This document shows positions 18,548-27,168 of a DNA stretch of 64,000 nucleotides, piece by piece. This stretch comes from CAWDVK01 sp963805715 (GTDB lineage: Bacteria > Actinomycetota > Actinomycetes > Streptosporangiales > Streptosporangiaceae). Every line of letters begins with the position of its first letter. Position 1 is the first letter of the stretch. The notes beneath the pieces are model-generated. The model did not search any database. It was not told where the DNA came from and saw only the letters and a list, made by a program, of their open reading frames with translations. Made by a program: the position numbers and the translations under genes. The stretch is from assembly GCA_963805715.1 (NCBI GenBank), contig CAWDVK010000020.1, positions 372,001 to 436,000 on the forward strand. Reading direction: 5' to 3'.

Positions 18548-19995
18548 CTACCAGGCCTGGCCTAAGCCAACCCGGTCGGCGGGCTGCATCAGCTTCCTGG
18601 CCGCCTCGGTCAGGCTGCCGGACAGGGACGGGTAGACCGCGAAAGTCTGGGCGATCTGATCGACGGTCAGCTGCCGCTCCACGGCCAGCGAGACAGCCAG
18701 GATCAGCTCGCTCGCCCGCGGCGCCACGATCACGCCGCCGAGGACGATCCCGCTGCTGCGCCGGGCGAACAGCTTGACGAAGCCGTCACCGAAACCCTGC
18801 ATCTTGGCCCGCGGGTTGGTGGCCAGGGGCATGTTGACCAGGGCAGCGTCCGCCTCGCGGGCGAGCACGGCCTGCTCGCTGATGCCGACGGTCGCGATCT
18901 CCGGCTCGGTGAAGATGGTCGCGGCCACGTGGCTGAGCCGCAGCGGCTTGACGGCCTCGCCGAGCGCGTGCCACATGGCGATCCGGCCCTGCATCGCGGC
19001 GACGGAGGCCAGCATCAGCACCCCGGTGCAGTCCCCGGCCGCGTAGACGCCCGGCGCGGACGTCCGCGAAACCTTGTCGACCTGCACGAATCCCTGCTCG
19101 TCCATACTGACGCCGGCCTCCTTCAAGCCGATGTCACCGGTGCTGGGCACCATTCCCACGGTGAGCAGGCAATGCGTGCCGCGCACTGTCCGGCCGTCCT
19201 GCAGGGTCACCGCCACGCCACTGGCGGTGCGGCTGACCGAGGCGGCGCGGGACCGGCCGAGGACGGTCATGCCACGGCGGCGGAAAACGCCCTCCACCAC
19301 CATCGCCGCGTCCGCGTCCTCGTGCGGCAGCATCCGCTCGCGGGACGAGATCAGGGTGACCTGCGAGCCGAGCGCCTGATAGGCGCTGGCGAACTCCGCC
19401 CCGGTCACGCCGGAGCCGACAACGATCAGCTCAGCCGGGAGTTCTTCCAGGTCATAGAGCTGGCGCCAGGTCAGGATCCGCTCCCCGTCCGGAACCGCGC
19501 CGGGCGGCACGCGGGGCGCCGCGCCGGTGGCGACCAGGACGGCGTCAGCCTCGATCTCCCGGCCGTCGACCACGACCGCCCGTGGCCCGGCCAGGCGGCC
19601 GACGCCGGCGATGACCTCGACTCCCTCAGCTGCCAGTCGCGAGGTCACGTCCGCCGACTGGGCCCTGGCCAGTGACCGGACCCGCGCATACAGCCGCGGC
19701 GCGTCGACCCGGGCGCGGGCACTTCCGTTTCGGAGGGAACCGGGGCCGGGTGAACCTGGCTGGCTCGCGTCGCCCAGCCGGATACCCAGGCTGCCCGCGT
19801 CTCGAGTGCGGCCATCATGCCGGATGTCGCGATCAGCGTCTTGGACGGCACGCAATCGGTCAGCACGCATGCCCCGCCCAGCCCGTCCCGCTCGATGATC
19901 GTGACCAGCGCACCTAGCTGCGCGGCGACCAGGGCCGCCTCATAGCCGCCCGGGCCGCCGCCGACGATCACGATCCTGGACTGCCGCTTGCTCAC
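18548..19995 (-). CDS. LpdA-like flavoprotein disulfide reductase / NAD(P)H-quinone dehydrogenase, frameshifted
   Basis: The N-terminal frame (from 19995) has the FAD motif VIVGGGPGGYEAALVA and the redox segment GLGGACVLTDCVPSKTLIA, keeping a CxxxxC pair. The second frame carries on from AGSLGIRLGD through VDAPRLYARVRSLA, the NAD(P) motif IVVGSGVTGAEFASAY, GVYAAGDCTG and the dimerisation domain (ATIFTEPEIATVGIS) to the stop at 18548. The two join at about 19800-19815 with a one-base shift. This is the pyridine nucleotide-disulfide reductase family; mycobacterial LpdA (Rv3303c) is the closest type I recognise. Both halves are intact, so the frameshift may be technical. Confidence 0.85.
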
Positions 19996-20104
19996 GAGGC
20001 CCCATTCTGGCGCATGCCGCTGACCGGCCCGCTGGCGACACCGGGGCCGGCGAGTGGGGGCAGCGGCCTGCGCGGGGCCGCGCCGGCTCGTACGCTTGTC
20101 AGCT

Positions 20105-20557
20105 GTGGCGTTGTACGCGGCCTACGGCAGCAACATGGATCCGGCGCAGATGGCAGATCGCTGCCCCCACTCGCCGCAGCACGGCACCGGCTGGCTGGAA
20201 GGCTGGCGGCTGACCTTCGGCGGCGAGGATCTCGGCTGGGAGGGAGCCCTGGCCACGCTGGTCGAGGATTCGTCGCAGCGCGTATTCGTCGTGCTCTACG
20301 AGATCACCGACAGCGATGAGGCCGCGCTGGATCGCTGGGACGGCGCCACGCTGGGCTATTACCGGAAGATCAAGGTCCGGGTCGCGACCCTGGAGGGCGA
20401 CGTGGTCGCCTGGCTCTATGTGCTGAACGACTATGAGGGCGGCCTGCCCTCCGCCCGCTATCTCGGCATCATGGCTGATGCGGCCGAGTCGGCCGGGGCG
20501 CCGGCTGACTACGTGGACTGGCTGCGCGGCCGGCCGTGTGACTCGGTCGGCAGCTAG
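20105..20557 (+). CDS. Gamma-glutamylcyclotransferase-like protein
   Basis: 150 residues from the GTG at 20105. The N-terminal LYAAYGSNMDPAQM is the substrate-binding YGSN loop of the GGCT fold, and VVLYEITDSDEAALDRWDG and GYYRKIKV follow the family order. The start is placed just before the first beta strand; upstream in-frame codons give Arg-rich sequence unlike the family. Enzymes of this fold make 5-oxoproline from gamma-glutamyl amines, but many bacterial members are uncharacterised. A very strong hairpin lies 95 bp downstream. Confidence 0.8.
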   Translation: MALYAAYGSNMDPAQMADRCPHSPQHGTGWLEGWRLTFGGEDLGWEGALATLVEDSSQRVFVVLYEITDSDEAALDRWDGATLGYYRKIKVRVATLEGDVVAWLYVLNDYEGGLPSARYLGIMADAAESAGAPADYVDWLRGRPCDSVGS

Positions 20558-20652
20558 CCGGGCAGTAAGCCGCGGCCGACGGCCAGAGGGCGGCGGCGCG
20601 CGGCCTGGCGTCCCTGCGGGCCTGGCCAGACAAGCGGCCCTCGGGGCGATAT

Positions 20653-20705
20653 TTCATGATCACGGGGTTTTGTCAGTCACGGTGACAAAACCCCGTGATC
20701 ATGAA
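20653..20705. terminator. Perfect 23-bp inverted repeat, bidirectional terminator
   Basis: Arms 20653-20675 and 20683-20705 are perfectly complementary, with a 7-nt loop (GTCACGG). The arm includes a GGGG run followed by TTTTG, giving U-rich sequence in both directions. It lies between convergent genes, and the TGA of the minus-strand gene (20699-20701) is inside the right arm. The perfect symmetry and low GC at the arm tips stand out from the surrounding sequence. Confidence 0.8.
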
Positions 20706-21727
20706 CGCTTCGGCTGCCAGGCACTGTGCGGGGCCTGCGGACCGCCCTGCCGGCGCAGTCGCTCCAGCGCCAGCCCAGCCTGGCGCTGCGCAGCCTCGGC
20801 CTGGCGAACCTGGAGCCTCGCGGCATTGAAGCGGCCGCGGGCCTCAGCCAGCTCCTCGGTGATCTTCTCTACGGCTGCGCGGCACTTCTCCTCGGCTGCG
20901 ACCGCCGTATCGACGGCCTGGTGCGCGTCGGCCAGCGCTTTCTCTGCCTCGGCCATGGCCTTCCGCTGCTGGTCCGCCTGCGTCCCGGTCCGGGTGCCGC
21001 CGCGGACGGCTGGCTCGCCGCGGGCCGACGGCGTGACGCGCTCGGCCCGGGCTGGCTCGGGCCGGGCTGGCTCGGCCCGGGCTGGCTCGGCCCGGGCAGA
21101 CGGCCTGCCGCGCTCGCCCCGGCCGGACGGCATGTTCCGGACCTCCCCGCCCCGCGCACGGCTCCCCGGTGTCCTCGGGCGCGATGACCGGCTATCCGCA
21201 GCCGGACGGGACTCGGCGGGCGGCGGTACCACGGTCAGGATCGGCGCCATCGGGCCGAATCCTTCCGAGCGCGCCGCGCGCAGCAGGGTTCCGTCCTGCA
21301 CCTGCTCGGCGATCCGCGGGTCGGCCAGGGCCGCGCTGAGCGTGGCGACTATCTCATCGCGCAGCGCCGCCGAGGGGAACTGCTCACCGGCGACGCTCAG
21401 GACCTGCCGGGTCAGCGTGTCGATGAACTCGCGGCGCTGCACCGAGAGAGCCCGGATCTTCGCGCCGTCCAGGACGCGCTGCGCGGCACCGAGCTCGTCA
21501 CCAAGCCGGACGAGCCGGGCGGTGGCGCCGGGGTCGGAGCGGGCTAGCTGGTTGATCATCCAGGCCGACCTGGTCGGCTTGCGCAGCGCGGCTATCTGGC
21601 GCGCGACCGCATCCTCGCGGGCCGCCCGCGCCTCGGCCGCTAATGCCTTCCGGCGCTCGACAAACGTGTCCGGGTCGGATGAGTACAGCTCAGCGACCGC
21701 TTCCTGCAGGCGGTCAGGACCAGTCAC
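20699..21727 (-). CDS. Uncharacterised protein with C-terminal coiled coil
   Basis: From the GTG at 21727 the protein begins VTGPDRLQEAVAELYSSDPD. A helical N-terminal domain (about 1-165) contains RKPTRSAWMINQLAR. It is followed by a Pro/Arg/Ala-rich linker with AEPARAEPARPEP repeats and a C-terminal coiled coil (about 250-325, KAMAEAEKALADAHQAVDTA). No catalytic motif is evident. I recognise the architecture as common in actinomycetes but cannot name a function. Upstream in-frame codons to 21865 give Arg/Gly-rich sequence and are probably non-coding. Confidence 0.7.
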   Translation of the reverse strand: MTGPDRLQEAVAELYSSDPDTFVERRKALAAEARAAREDAVARQIAALRKPTRSAWMINQLARSDPGATARLVRLGDELGAAQRVLDGAKIRALSVQRREFIDTLTRQVLSVAGEQFPSAALRDEIVATLSAALADPRIAEQVQDGTLLRAARSEGFGPMAPILTVVPPPAESRPAADSRSSRPRTPGSRARGGEVRNMPSGRGERGRPSARAEPARAEPARPEPARAERVTPSARGEPAVRGGTRTGTQADQQRKAMAEAEKALADAHQAVDTAVAAEEKCRAAVEKITEELAEARGRFNAARLQVRQAEAAQRQAGLALERLRRQGGPQAPHSAWQPKRS

Positions 21728-21805
21728 CTGATCATCTTCCCTCGTTCCCGCACGCCTTATCTGCCCCTTTGGGGTGGCCAGCGGAACTCGCCTGCCGCGG
21801 CGCGG

Positions 21806-21850
21806 GAGACCATGGCACCGGAGACCACGGCACCGGAGACCACGGCACCG
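21806..21850. repeat. 15-bp tandem repeat, three copies
   Basis: GAGACCACGGCACCG repeats at 21806 (one mismatch), 21821 and 21836, between the coiled-coil gene start and the PH-domain gene stop. Confidence 0.8.
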
Positions 21851-21905
21851 GCCTGGATGCCCCATCCTGCCAGCGTGACGCCGGCGAGCCGGTCGGCATC
21901 GCCTG

Positions 21906-22670
21906 CTAACGGAGGAGAATGGTCAGCAGGAGCGCCGCGGCCGGGATCAGCACCGCAGCGAAGGGCTGCCAGGCCCACCGGCCGGCCAGCGCGCCGTCAG
22001 CTGCTCCGCGCTCGCGGGCCTCCGTTGCCATCCGGCCGAGTTCCGCGGCCATGACCTGGCTGGGGTGCTGCTTGACGAGCCGCTGCGCTTCGGCGGGCAT
22101 CCGGCCGTAGCTAGTCCCGGACCTGGAAGAGCCCTGGCGGCGCGGGTCGCGCAGCTCAGCCCTGGCCCGGGCCCGGCGCGGCGAGTACAGCGCCCAGCTG
22201 TGTATCGTCCGGTCCTTCTGGCCCCCGCCCCGGCTGCACTCGAATTCCACCGAGTCTCCCAGGAACACGCCCTTGAGCGCGCCCCAGGGCACCAGATAGT
22301 CCCGGAACGGATTGCGCACGATGACACGGCGCTCGTCAGCCAGGACGCGGGGTCGCAGCGCGCACGCGTAGATCAGCCCGGTCGTGGTGACGAGTCCGGC
22401 TGCTATCTGGACTGAGAACCAGCTGCGCCCCTGAATCGCGAGGTCAGCCAGGTTAATCACGGCAAAGATGACCCAGGCCCACCACAAAACGAGCGGCGGC
22501 GCGAGCCGGAAGACGATCGTGCCGTCGGCCGCGGCCTTGCCCGCGGTCACCACGGGAGCGCGGTCCGCCCGCACTCCGCGCCCCGCCCCCGGCGCCTGGC
22601 CCATGGCAGCGGCAGTCGCGCCCGGCTGGACGGCGCCGTCCGCGCGTACCTGATCCTGCGGTGATGACAC
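21906..22670 (-). CDS. PH-domain-containing membrane protein
   Basis: 254 residues. Two hydrophobic helices (about 56-78 and 86-106) precede a bacterial PH-like segment ALRPRVLADERRVIVRNPF and LVPWGALKGVFLGDSVEF, and a C-terminal helix (about 232-253) ends the protein. This resembles the Cfp6-type PH-domain family of actinomycetes. The first 45 residues are Ala/Gly/Gln-rich. Function is unknown; membrane location is inferred from the helices. Confidence 0.7.
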   Translation of the reverse strand: MSSPQDQVRADGAVQPGATAAAMGQAPGAGRGVRADRAPVVTAGKAAADGTIVFRLAPPLVLWWAWVIFAVINLADLAIQGRSWFSVQIAAGLVTTTGLIYACALRPRVLADERRVIVRNPFRDYLVPWGALKGVFLGDSVEFECSRGGGQKDRTIHSWALYSPRRARARAELRDPRRQGSSRSGTSYGRMPAEAQRLVKQHPSQVMAAELGRMATEARERGAADGALAGRWAWQPFAAVLIPAAALLLTILLR

Positions 22671-22774
22671 TACCGCTGCGCTCCCGTAGCTCGACTCTGA
22701 GCGGCCGCCCCGACGGCCATGTTTCCGACCACTCTACGTGCATTCGCGGGTCATGACACCGGGCCCAGCCGGGC

Positions 22775-23122
22775 CTACGCCCAGCCGGTTCTGCGGCGTA
22801 GCCAGGCCGTCGCCACCCGGTCCTGCGCGGCCTGGAACTCGCGGACGGCCGGTATCCCTTTCGGGGCGGGCTGCATCGACTGGTGGACGAAATAGCCCGC
22901 GATAGCGGCCAGGACGGCCGTCACGGCGTCCGGATCCGCCGAGGCTGACGCCCGGAGCCGGGGCAGCAGCGAGCCGGGATCAGGGCCGCCCTGCAAGGCC
23001 ATGCTGGGCAGCAGCGCGATCGCGTCAAACAACGGGGCGCCGATGCAGGCGCTCGGCCAGTCAACGAAGATCACCTCGCTGGTGGTGATCAGGAAGTTGT
23101 CGGCCCGGACATCGCCAACGGG
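22775..23122 (-). pseudogene. C-terminal remnant of an aminoglycoside phosphotransferase-like kinase
   Basis: The minus strand reads GDVRADNFLITTSEVIFVDW, then PSACIGAPLFDAIALLPSMA, the catalytic loop and DFG-equivalent region of APH/ChoK-like kinases. It continues to a normal-looking C-terminus. The loop His that normally precedes GD is replaced (PVGDVRADN), and everything upstream is Arg/Pro low-complexity, so the ATP-binding N-lobe is missing. It lies directly downstream of the coiled-coil anchor protein at 23-25 kb. I treat it as a truncated relic. Confidence 0.65.
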
Positions 23123-23231
23123 ATCAGGAATCACCGCCGGGAACACGCCGCCGGCCGATCGCCCGCGGCTCAGTTCTCGTCCGCTAGCTGCCGGCGGCGG
23201 TGCCGCTAACGCGGCCGGGGGGATTCCCGGC

Positions 23232-25109
23232 CTACGGCGACGCCTTCTGGTTGGGCACCGCGGTCGGGCTTGGAGCGCCGAATTCGATCCGGAAGACATC
23301 CTGGCCGCCGGGCAGGCGCACATTGCCCGCGTGCAGCGGGACGAAGACGCCGGTCTGCGTTTCCAGCACCGACCTCAGCGCCAGAACGTACTGAGCGGTG
23401 CTCATGTGAGCGGCAGCGGACGGGGCCGCCTCGGCCAGGTCAACGAAGCGGAGCGGGATGCCCGGGGTCGCCCCCCGGTCATCATTGCTGAAGTCCACGA
23501 TGCCGAGCGGCTGCTTCGACGCCAGGTCGAGAATGAGTATCTGCAATCGCAAGTCCACCTGGCCCGCGGCCAGCTGCTTCCTGGCGGTGGCCGACATAGT
23601 GAACTGATTGCTATTGCTACTCAGCAGCTGGAAGCCGATGAGCTTGCCGCTCGCCAGGCCCTGGCTGACCGCGTTCCGGTACGTCGTGGCTCCGTGCTGG
23701 GCAATCACCCGGATCTCGATCCGCCCCGCGCCAGCGCCGAAAGTGGCGATTACCTCCGGCGCGTAGTTGGAGGCGAGGCTGCTGCCGAACAGACCGCGGA
23801 CTTGCGCTGTCTCCGCGACGACATCCGAGTTCAGCGGATAGGGCGAGGTCTGGCTAAGAGCGTGCAGGTCCGACTCAGGGAATCCGGCCGCGTTCAGAGC
23901 CGCGCACATCGCAGGATCACAGGCGATGGTGGTACCGGGGTTGAGCTGCTGCTCTGCCCACCCTGCTGCGATCGTCCGGAGCGACACCTGCGCTCGCCGT
24001 TCCGCACGGGTCATCCCGTGGTGGGCCTGCCTCGGCGCGGCGGAGTGCGAGGAAAGCATGAGCGCCAGGCCGCCACCGGCCAGTACGAGTACGGCAGCCG
24101 CGCCCAGGCCGGTCGCGCGGTAGCGCCAGCGGCCGTGCGTCTTGCGCTGCTGAAGCGGCTGCTGGGGGCGCTTGTCTGCCGGGACGCGCACGGCATCCGC
24201 CGTCCGGTGACTGGCCGGAGCCGGCGCGACCTGGTCCCGCTCGGTCCGGATGGCCCGGTCGGCCTGCGCGGCACGATCCCGCTCGGCCTGCGCCGCACGA
24301 TCCCGCTCAGCCTTGGCCGCGCGATCCCGCTCGGCCTGCGCCGCACGATCCCGCTCAGCCTTGGCCGCGCGATCCCGCTCGGCCTGCGCCGCACGATCCC
24401 GGTCAGCCTTCGCCGCGCGATCCCGCTCAGCCTGCGCCGCACGATCCCGCTCAGCCTTGGCCGCGCGCTCCCGCTCAGCCTGCGCCGCACGCTCCCGCTC
24501 AGCCTGCGCCGCCGCAGCACTCGCGCGATCTAGCTGCACGGCCTCAGCCCTGGCCTGATCCGCCTTGGCCTGATCTGCCCTCGCGGCACGCTCTGCCCGC
24601 GCGCGATCCGCCTTCGCTGCGCGAGCCCGTGCGCGGTCAGCCTTAACCCGGTCGGCCCTGGTCGTGCGACCACGCAGGTTACCGCTATCGCTGACCGCAG
24701 GGCTGGCAAGGCCGCCGCGGGCGGCCCCGTTCAGCCGCGGAAGCTGCTCCGTCGGGGGCTCGGGGTCTGACCCGGCACCCGGCGGCACCGCCGGCCGCGG
24801 CGGCTGGGTGAGCCGTCCCTGCGGCTTCTGCTCATCATTCGCTGCTGGCGGTCGCTGGGACGGTGGCACCGGCGGCTGCGGTCGAGCCGAGTGATTCGGG
24901 CGCCCGGCGACCCTGGGCTGCCTGGCCGGATCGGCCGGCGGCGCCGCTACTTCCTCTTCCACCTCGGCATGGGCAGCCTCAACTGCGGCCCGCATCCGCT
25001 CCAGCAGCTCCGCGGGCAGCGCCGGCCGCACCGACGCGCTCGGAGCTGCTGTGCGGGCCGCTCCTGGCACCCGCCGCGACAGCGGCGGACCGTTGTTGTC
25101 GTCTCCCAT
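23232..25109 (-). CDS. Single-pass membrane protein with long charged repeat and unknown extracytoplasmic domain
   Basis: From the ATG at 25109 (MGDDNNGPP) there are about 625 residues. A Pro-rich N-terminal third is followed by a long helical repeat (about 150-300) of the 7-residue type RDRAA(K/Q)A(E/D), encoded by tandem 21/42-bp DNA repeats. One membrane helix (about 338-355, GLGAAAVLVLAGGGLALML) precedes a 260-residue C-terminal domain with PGTTIACDPAMCAALNAAGF and a Cys pair. I do not recognise a named domain, though similar C-terminal regions are, to my recollection, often encoded near cellulose-synthase-like genes. It is divergent from the polysaccharide operon at 25.5 kb, so a role in that system is an inference from position. 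Confidence 0.8.
   Translation of the reverse strand: MGDDNNGPPLSRRVPGAARTAAPSASVRPALPAELLERMRAAVEAAHAEVEEEVAAPPADPARQPRVAGRPNHSARPQPPVPPSQRPPAANDEQKPQGRLTQPPRPAVPPGAGSDPEPPTEQLPRLNGAARGGLASPAVSDSGNLRGRTTRADRVKADRARARAAKADRARAERAARADQAKADQARAEAVQLDRASAAAAQAERERAAQAERERAAKAERDRAAQAERDRAAKADRDRAAQAERDRAAKAERDRAAQAERDRAAKAERDRAAQAERDRAAQADRAIRTERDQVAPAPASHRTADAVRVPADKRPQQPLQQRKTHGRWRYRATGLGAAAVLVLAGGGLALMLSSHSAAPRQAHHGMTRAERRAQVSLRTIAAGWAEQQLNPGTTIACDPAMCAALNAAGFPESDLHALSQTSPYPLNSDVVAETAQVRGLFGSSLASNYAPEVIATFGAGAGRIEIRVIAQHGATTYRNAVSQGLASGKLIGFQLLSSNSNQFTMSATARKQLAAGQVDLRLQILILDLASKQPLGIVDFSNDDRGATPGIPLRFVDLAEAAPSAAAHMSTAQYVLALRSVLETQTGVFVPLHAGNVRLPGGQDVFRIEFGAPSPTAVPNQKASP
24250..24540. repeat. 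Tandem 21/42-bp coding repeats
   Basis: About 12-13 imperfect 21-bp units alternate between gcctgcgccgcacgatcccg- and gccttggccgcgcgatcccg-type versions, giving a 42-bp higher-order period. They encode the charged helical repeat of the overlapping gene. Every unit is a multiple of three, so expansion or contraction keeps the frame. Confidence 0.85.
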
Positions 25110-25539
25110 GCGCAAACCCCCTGGGGCGCGCTGTGGGATGAGGCGGCCCCCGAGGGACAGCGCAGCACATAGTGACCTGCTAATTCAAGCGAAATGACGC
25201 ATTGTCACCGAACTAACACCTTAGCTCACCGCCAGTCCTTCGGGCTGGCCTCGCAACCGCGCCCGCGGAGCGCGCTGGCGTGGTTGCGAGGCCAGCGTCC
25301 GGCCGCTGAGGACGGATCCGGCGTGCCCACCCGGCCGACGTGCCCGCGGACCTCAGGGCAACTTGCGAGAATTCATCAAACATCCCCCCACCAGGGCAAA
25401 CGAACTGTACCTTTTGGTAGGCGGTAATCCCGTCCGGGGTTTATCGCCACGGCACGTGACGCCGTAAGTACACGAAGCGGGCTGCGGGGGGTAGCCGAGG
25501 TACCCCTGGCACGCCCCTGACCGCAGGCAGGTGCGACCC
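25110..25539. other. Divergent intergenic region (430 bp) upstream of the polysaccharide operon
   Basis: No gene is supported here. It must contain the promoters of the coiled-coil anchor gene (minus) and the GT-C/GT2/GH26 operon (plus). It is less GC-rich than the flanks around 25160-25230 and 25360-25440 and carries the inverted repeat at 25244-25296. Confidence 0.7.
25244..25296. other. 15-bp perfect inverted repeat in a divergent promoter region
   Basis: GCTGGCCTCGCAACC (25244-25258) and its exact complement (25282-25296) flank a 23-nt GC-rich spacer that can itself fold. Its place between divergent starts argues against a simple terminator; a leader hairpin or protein-binding dyad is possible. 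Confidence 0.55.
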
Positions 25540-27168
25540 ATGGAACACGGCAGAACGAGCTCGCGGCCCGCGGAGGCCTCTGCTCTGCCTGCCGCGCCCG
25601 CCACTCCCATGGCCGCCTCGCACCGGCACAGCCGCAGCATGCTGGGGCGCCTTCCCGGCTGGTGGCCGCTGATCGCGGTGCTGGCCGTTCAGGCGGGCCT
25701 GTCGCTCCGGCTCATGCATTCCGATACGGCCTTCCAGGATGAGGCCCTGTACTTGTGGGCCGGGCACCTGCAGTGGGCCCACTGGCTGCACGGCACGCCG
25801 CTGCCGCCGTTCCCCTCGTACTTTTCCGGGGCGCCTGTTCTCTACCCCCCGCTGGGCGCTCTGGCTGACAGTATCGGCGGGCTGACCGGGGCCCGCGTCC
25901 TGTCCCTGCTGTTCATGCTCGGAACCACCGCGTTCCTGTGGACGATCACCAGCCGCCTGTTCGGCCAGCGGGCCGCCTTCTTTGCCGCCGGACTGTTCGC
26001 CGTTCTCGGCCCCACGCTTCACCTGGGCGCCTTCGCCACCTTCGACGCCATGTCCCTGTTCCTCGTCGCGCTGGCGACCTGGTGCGTGGTCCGCGCCGGG
26101 GAACGGCGGGACGCGACCGGCTGGATGGTCGCGGCGGGCGCCGCCCTGGCCCTGGCTAACGCTGCGTCATATTCATCGGCCGTCTTCGACCCGGTCGTCC
26201 TGCTGCTGGCATTTCTGGTGGCGTGCCCGAGGCCCGGCGGCAAATCAGCCGCCGCGCGCAGCCTGACCATGCTGATCATCCTGGCGGCACTGCTGGCGGC
26301 CGGGCTGCTGCTCGGCGGGAATTCCTATCTGCACGGGATCGAGATAACCACGCTCGACCGGGTACCAGGGCCGGACTCCGCGCTATCCATCCTCGCCGAT
26401 TCCTGGTCCTGGACCGGCCTCATCGCCCTGCTCGCCGTGGGCGCCATCATCGTCAGCTGGGTCCGCCATGAAGGATGGGAACGAACCTGGCTGATCGTGG
26501 TTCTGGCCTGCGCCACGCTGCTCGTGCCGCTGGAACAGGCCAACCTTCACACGGCCGCCTCGCTGAATAAGCACGGCGCCGTCGGGGCCTGGTTCGCTGC
26601 CATGGCGGCGGGTTACGTCATTGACAAGTTCATCGCTGCCGCACCGGCCGGGCGGAATCGGGCCCTGACCGCCGGGGCCTGCGTGATCGCTCTCGCCTTC
26701 CCGCTGTCCGTGGGAGTCACCCAGTCGCTGACGTTCTCTACCTCGTGGCCCAATGCCGCCAGCTTTATCGCAGTCTTCCGGCCGATCGCCGATCGCAGTT
26801 CCGGACCGCTGCTGGTCGAGGATCCGTCCATTGCGGAGTATTACCTTCCGGCCGGCCGCCAGTGGAAGCGGTGGTCCAGCACCAGGAACATCGTGCTGCC
26901 GTCGGGCGCCAATACCGGCCATCCGTCCAAGTCGGCGGGCGTCGTCGGCAACGGCAACGCGGCCACGTTCGCGCGATTCATTGCCGCGGGCTACTTCTCG
27001 CTGGTCGCGCTGAACTTCACGGACACCACATCGCTGGACCACCGCATCGCCGCGGACCTGCGCCGCAACAGGCACTACCGCATCATCCAGATCGTGCCTT
27101 ACGGCATCGAGATTCCCCCTATCGGCCAGGGAACCTACGTGATCTGGCGATACGAGCAACGCCCGTGA
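25540..27168 (+). CDS. GT-C family (PMT/GT39-like) membrane glycosyltransferase
   Basis: About 542 residues from the ATG at 25540, with some eleven hydrophobic helices. The first extracytoplasmic loop has MHSDTAFQDEALYLWAGHL, containing the acidic DE motif expected of GT-C enzymes that use lipid-phosphate sugars. A soluble C-terminal part (about 425-540) contains LVEDPSIAEYYLPAGRQWKRW. It is the first gene of a tight operon; the next gene's GTG overlaps its TGA by 4 bp. A role in adding sugar to a surface polymer or its anchor is inferred from the GT2 and GH26 neighbours. An upstream GTG at 25531 is possible. Confidence 0.8.
   Translation: MEHGRTSSRPAEASALPAAPATPMAASHRHSRSMLGRLPGWWPLIAVLAVQAGLSLRLMHSDTAFQDEALYLWAGHLQWAHWLHGTPLPPFPSYFSGAPVLYPPLGALADSIGGLTGARVLSLLFMLGTTAFLWTITSRLFGQRAAFFAAGLFAVLGPTLHLGAFATFDAMSLFLVALATWCVVRAGERRDATGWMVAAGAALALANAASYSSAVFDPVVLLLAFLVACPRPGGKSAAARSLTMLIILAALLAAGLLLGGNSYLHGIEITTLDRVPGPDSALSILADSWSWTGLIALLAVGAIIVSWVRHEGWERTWLIVVLACATLLVPLEQANLHTAASLNKHGAVGAWFAAMAAGYVIDKFIAAAPAGRNRALTAGACVIALAFPLSVGVTQSLTFSTSWPNAASFIAVFRPIADRSSGPLLVEDPSIAEYYLPAGRQWKRWSSTRNIVLPSGANTGHPSKSAGVVGNGNAATFARFIAAGYFSLVALNFTDTTSLDHRIAADLRRNRHYRIIQIVPYGIEIPPIGQGTYVIWRYEQRP

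Noticed and set aside
24250..24540. Regular repeats that could be mistaken for a CRISPR array
   Set aside because: Units are contiguous 21/42-bp blocks without unique spacers and encode an in-frame helical repeat. No cas genes occur in the window.
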